Source: an uncultured Rickettsiaceae bacterium
GTDB lineage: Bacteria; Pseudomonadota; Alphaproteobacteria; Rickettsiales; Rickettsiaceae
Assembly: GCA_905479885.1 (NCBI GenBank)
Contig: CAJQOE010000045.1
Coordinates: 1-5,703 of the forward strand
Direction of reading: 5' to 3'
Length of the DNA stretch: 5,703 nt
Of the stretch, positions 5,519 through 5,703 are shown in pieces. The notes under the pieces were generated by a model. It searched no databases. It worked only from the letters and a program-made list of their open reading frames with translations, and was not told the origin of the DNA. Made by a program: the position numbers and the translations under genes. The stretch's first letter is position 1, and every line of letters begins with the position of its first letter.

Positions 5519-5703
5519 ACGAAAAGGACGCTTTTTGAAAAAACTTTAAAAAATTAACGGCTACCAGACATTATTTTTTATATAAAACTGAAAAAAATTA
5601 GCTCTGCTATAAGATCAATGAATAAATTCTAACAATACAGTTAAATTCTTGTATTTTAAGCGACAGAAATGGTTGTCGTGATGACTTAATAACGAGGATT
5701 TTT
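5519..5703. other. Non-coding tail with weak hairpins and a possible ribosome binding site
   Basis: No protein or RNA gene is recognisable here. TGTCTG (5512-5517, overlapping the methyltransferase stop) can pair with CAGACA (5565-5570), which is followed by TTATTTTTT and may act as a loose terminator. A small hairpin, CGACA (5661-5665) with TGTCG (5674-5678), has no T-run. GAGGA at 5694-5698 followed by five T resembles the GAGGA site of the CADD gene and may serve a gene starting just past the window edge. Confidence 0.35.

Noticed and set aside
5522..5535. AAAAG/CTTTT hairpin as a methyltransferase terminator
   Set aside because: The five-pair AT stem is too weak and is followed by TGAAAAAAC rather than a T-run.

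Overview
The window is AT-rich (by eye about two thirds A+T), with short leaders and tight gene packing. Its content is that of an obligate intracellular bacterium that keeps a compact vitamin gene set. A member of the Rickettsiales, probably Rickettsiaceae, is the best guess: an HPPK-DHPS fusion, a CADD-type PqqC-like protein, a BioY biotin permease and a DUF1284 protein together fit that group. The guess comes from gene content and composition only; no rRNA or other lineage marker is present.

Left edge (1-479): the N-terminus of a family 2 glycosyltransferase runs off the left end on the minus strand. A 273-base spacer follows, with a possible promoter for that gene and a perfect 16-bp hairpin just beyond the end of the folate operon.

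Folate operon (480-3349, minus strand; transcription order folB, folKP, folA, CADD gene): the genes are separated by 15 nt, a 4-nt overlap and 12 nt. They encode dihydroneopterin aldolase, a bifunctional HPPK-dihydropteroate synthase, dihydrofolate reductase, and a CADD-like di-metal protein. In Chlamydia, CADD supplies p-aminobenzoate by sacrificing its own tyrosine. The operon therefore holds the pterin branch from dihydroneopterin onwards, the likely source of the second DHPS substrate, and the final reduction. As I recall, the order matches the Chlamydia trachomatis cluster CT614-CT613-CT612-(CT611)-CT610, except that no CT611 (alternative FolC) gene is present.

Divergent regulatory region (3350-3505): two back-to-back sigma70-like promoters, one for folB leftward and one for bioY rightward. 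The position of the bioY promoter settles the BioY start at 3506.

Biotin unit (3506-4391, plus strand): bioY overlaps a small DUF1284 gene with conserved His and Cys residues, followed by a hairpin terminator.

Right part (4602-5518, plus strand): a stand-alone receiver-domain response regulator with a strong Shine-Dalgarno sequence, then, 11 nt later, a short class I SAM methyltransferase that seems to lack its C-terminal third. The last 185 bases hold no recognisable gene. They end in a GAGGA motif that may be the ribosome binding site of a gene starting just beyond the window.

No tRNA, rRNA, CRISPR array, insertion sequence or long repeat was seen.
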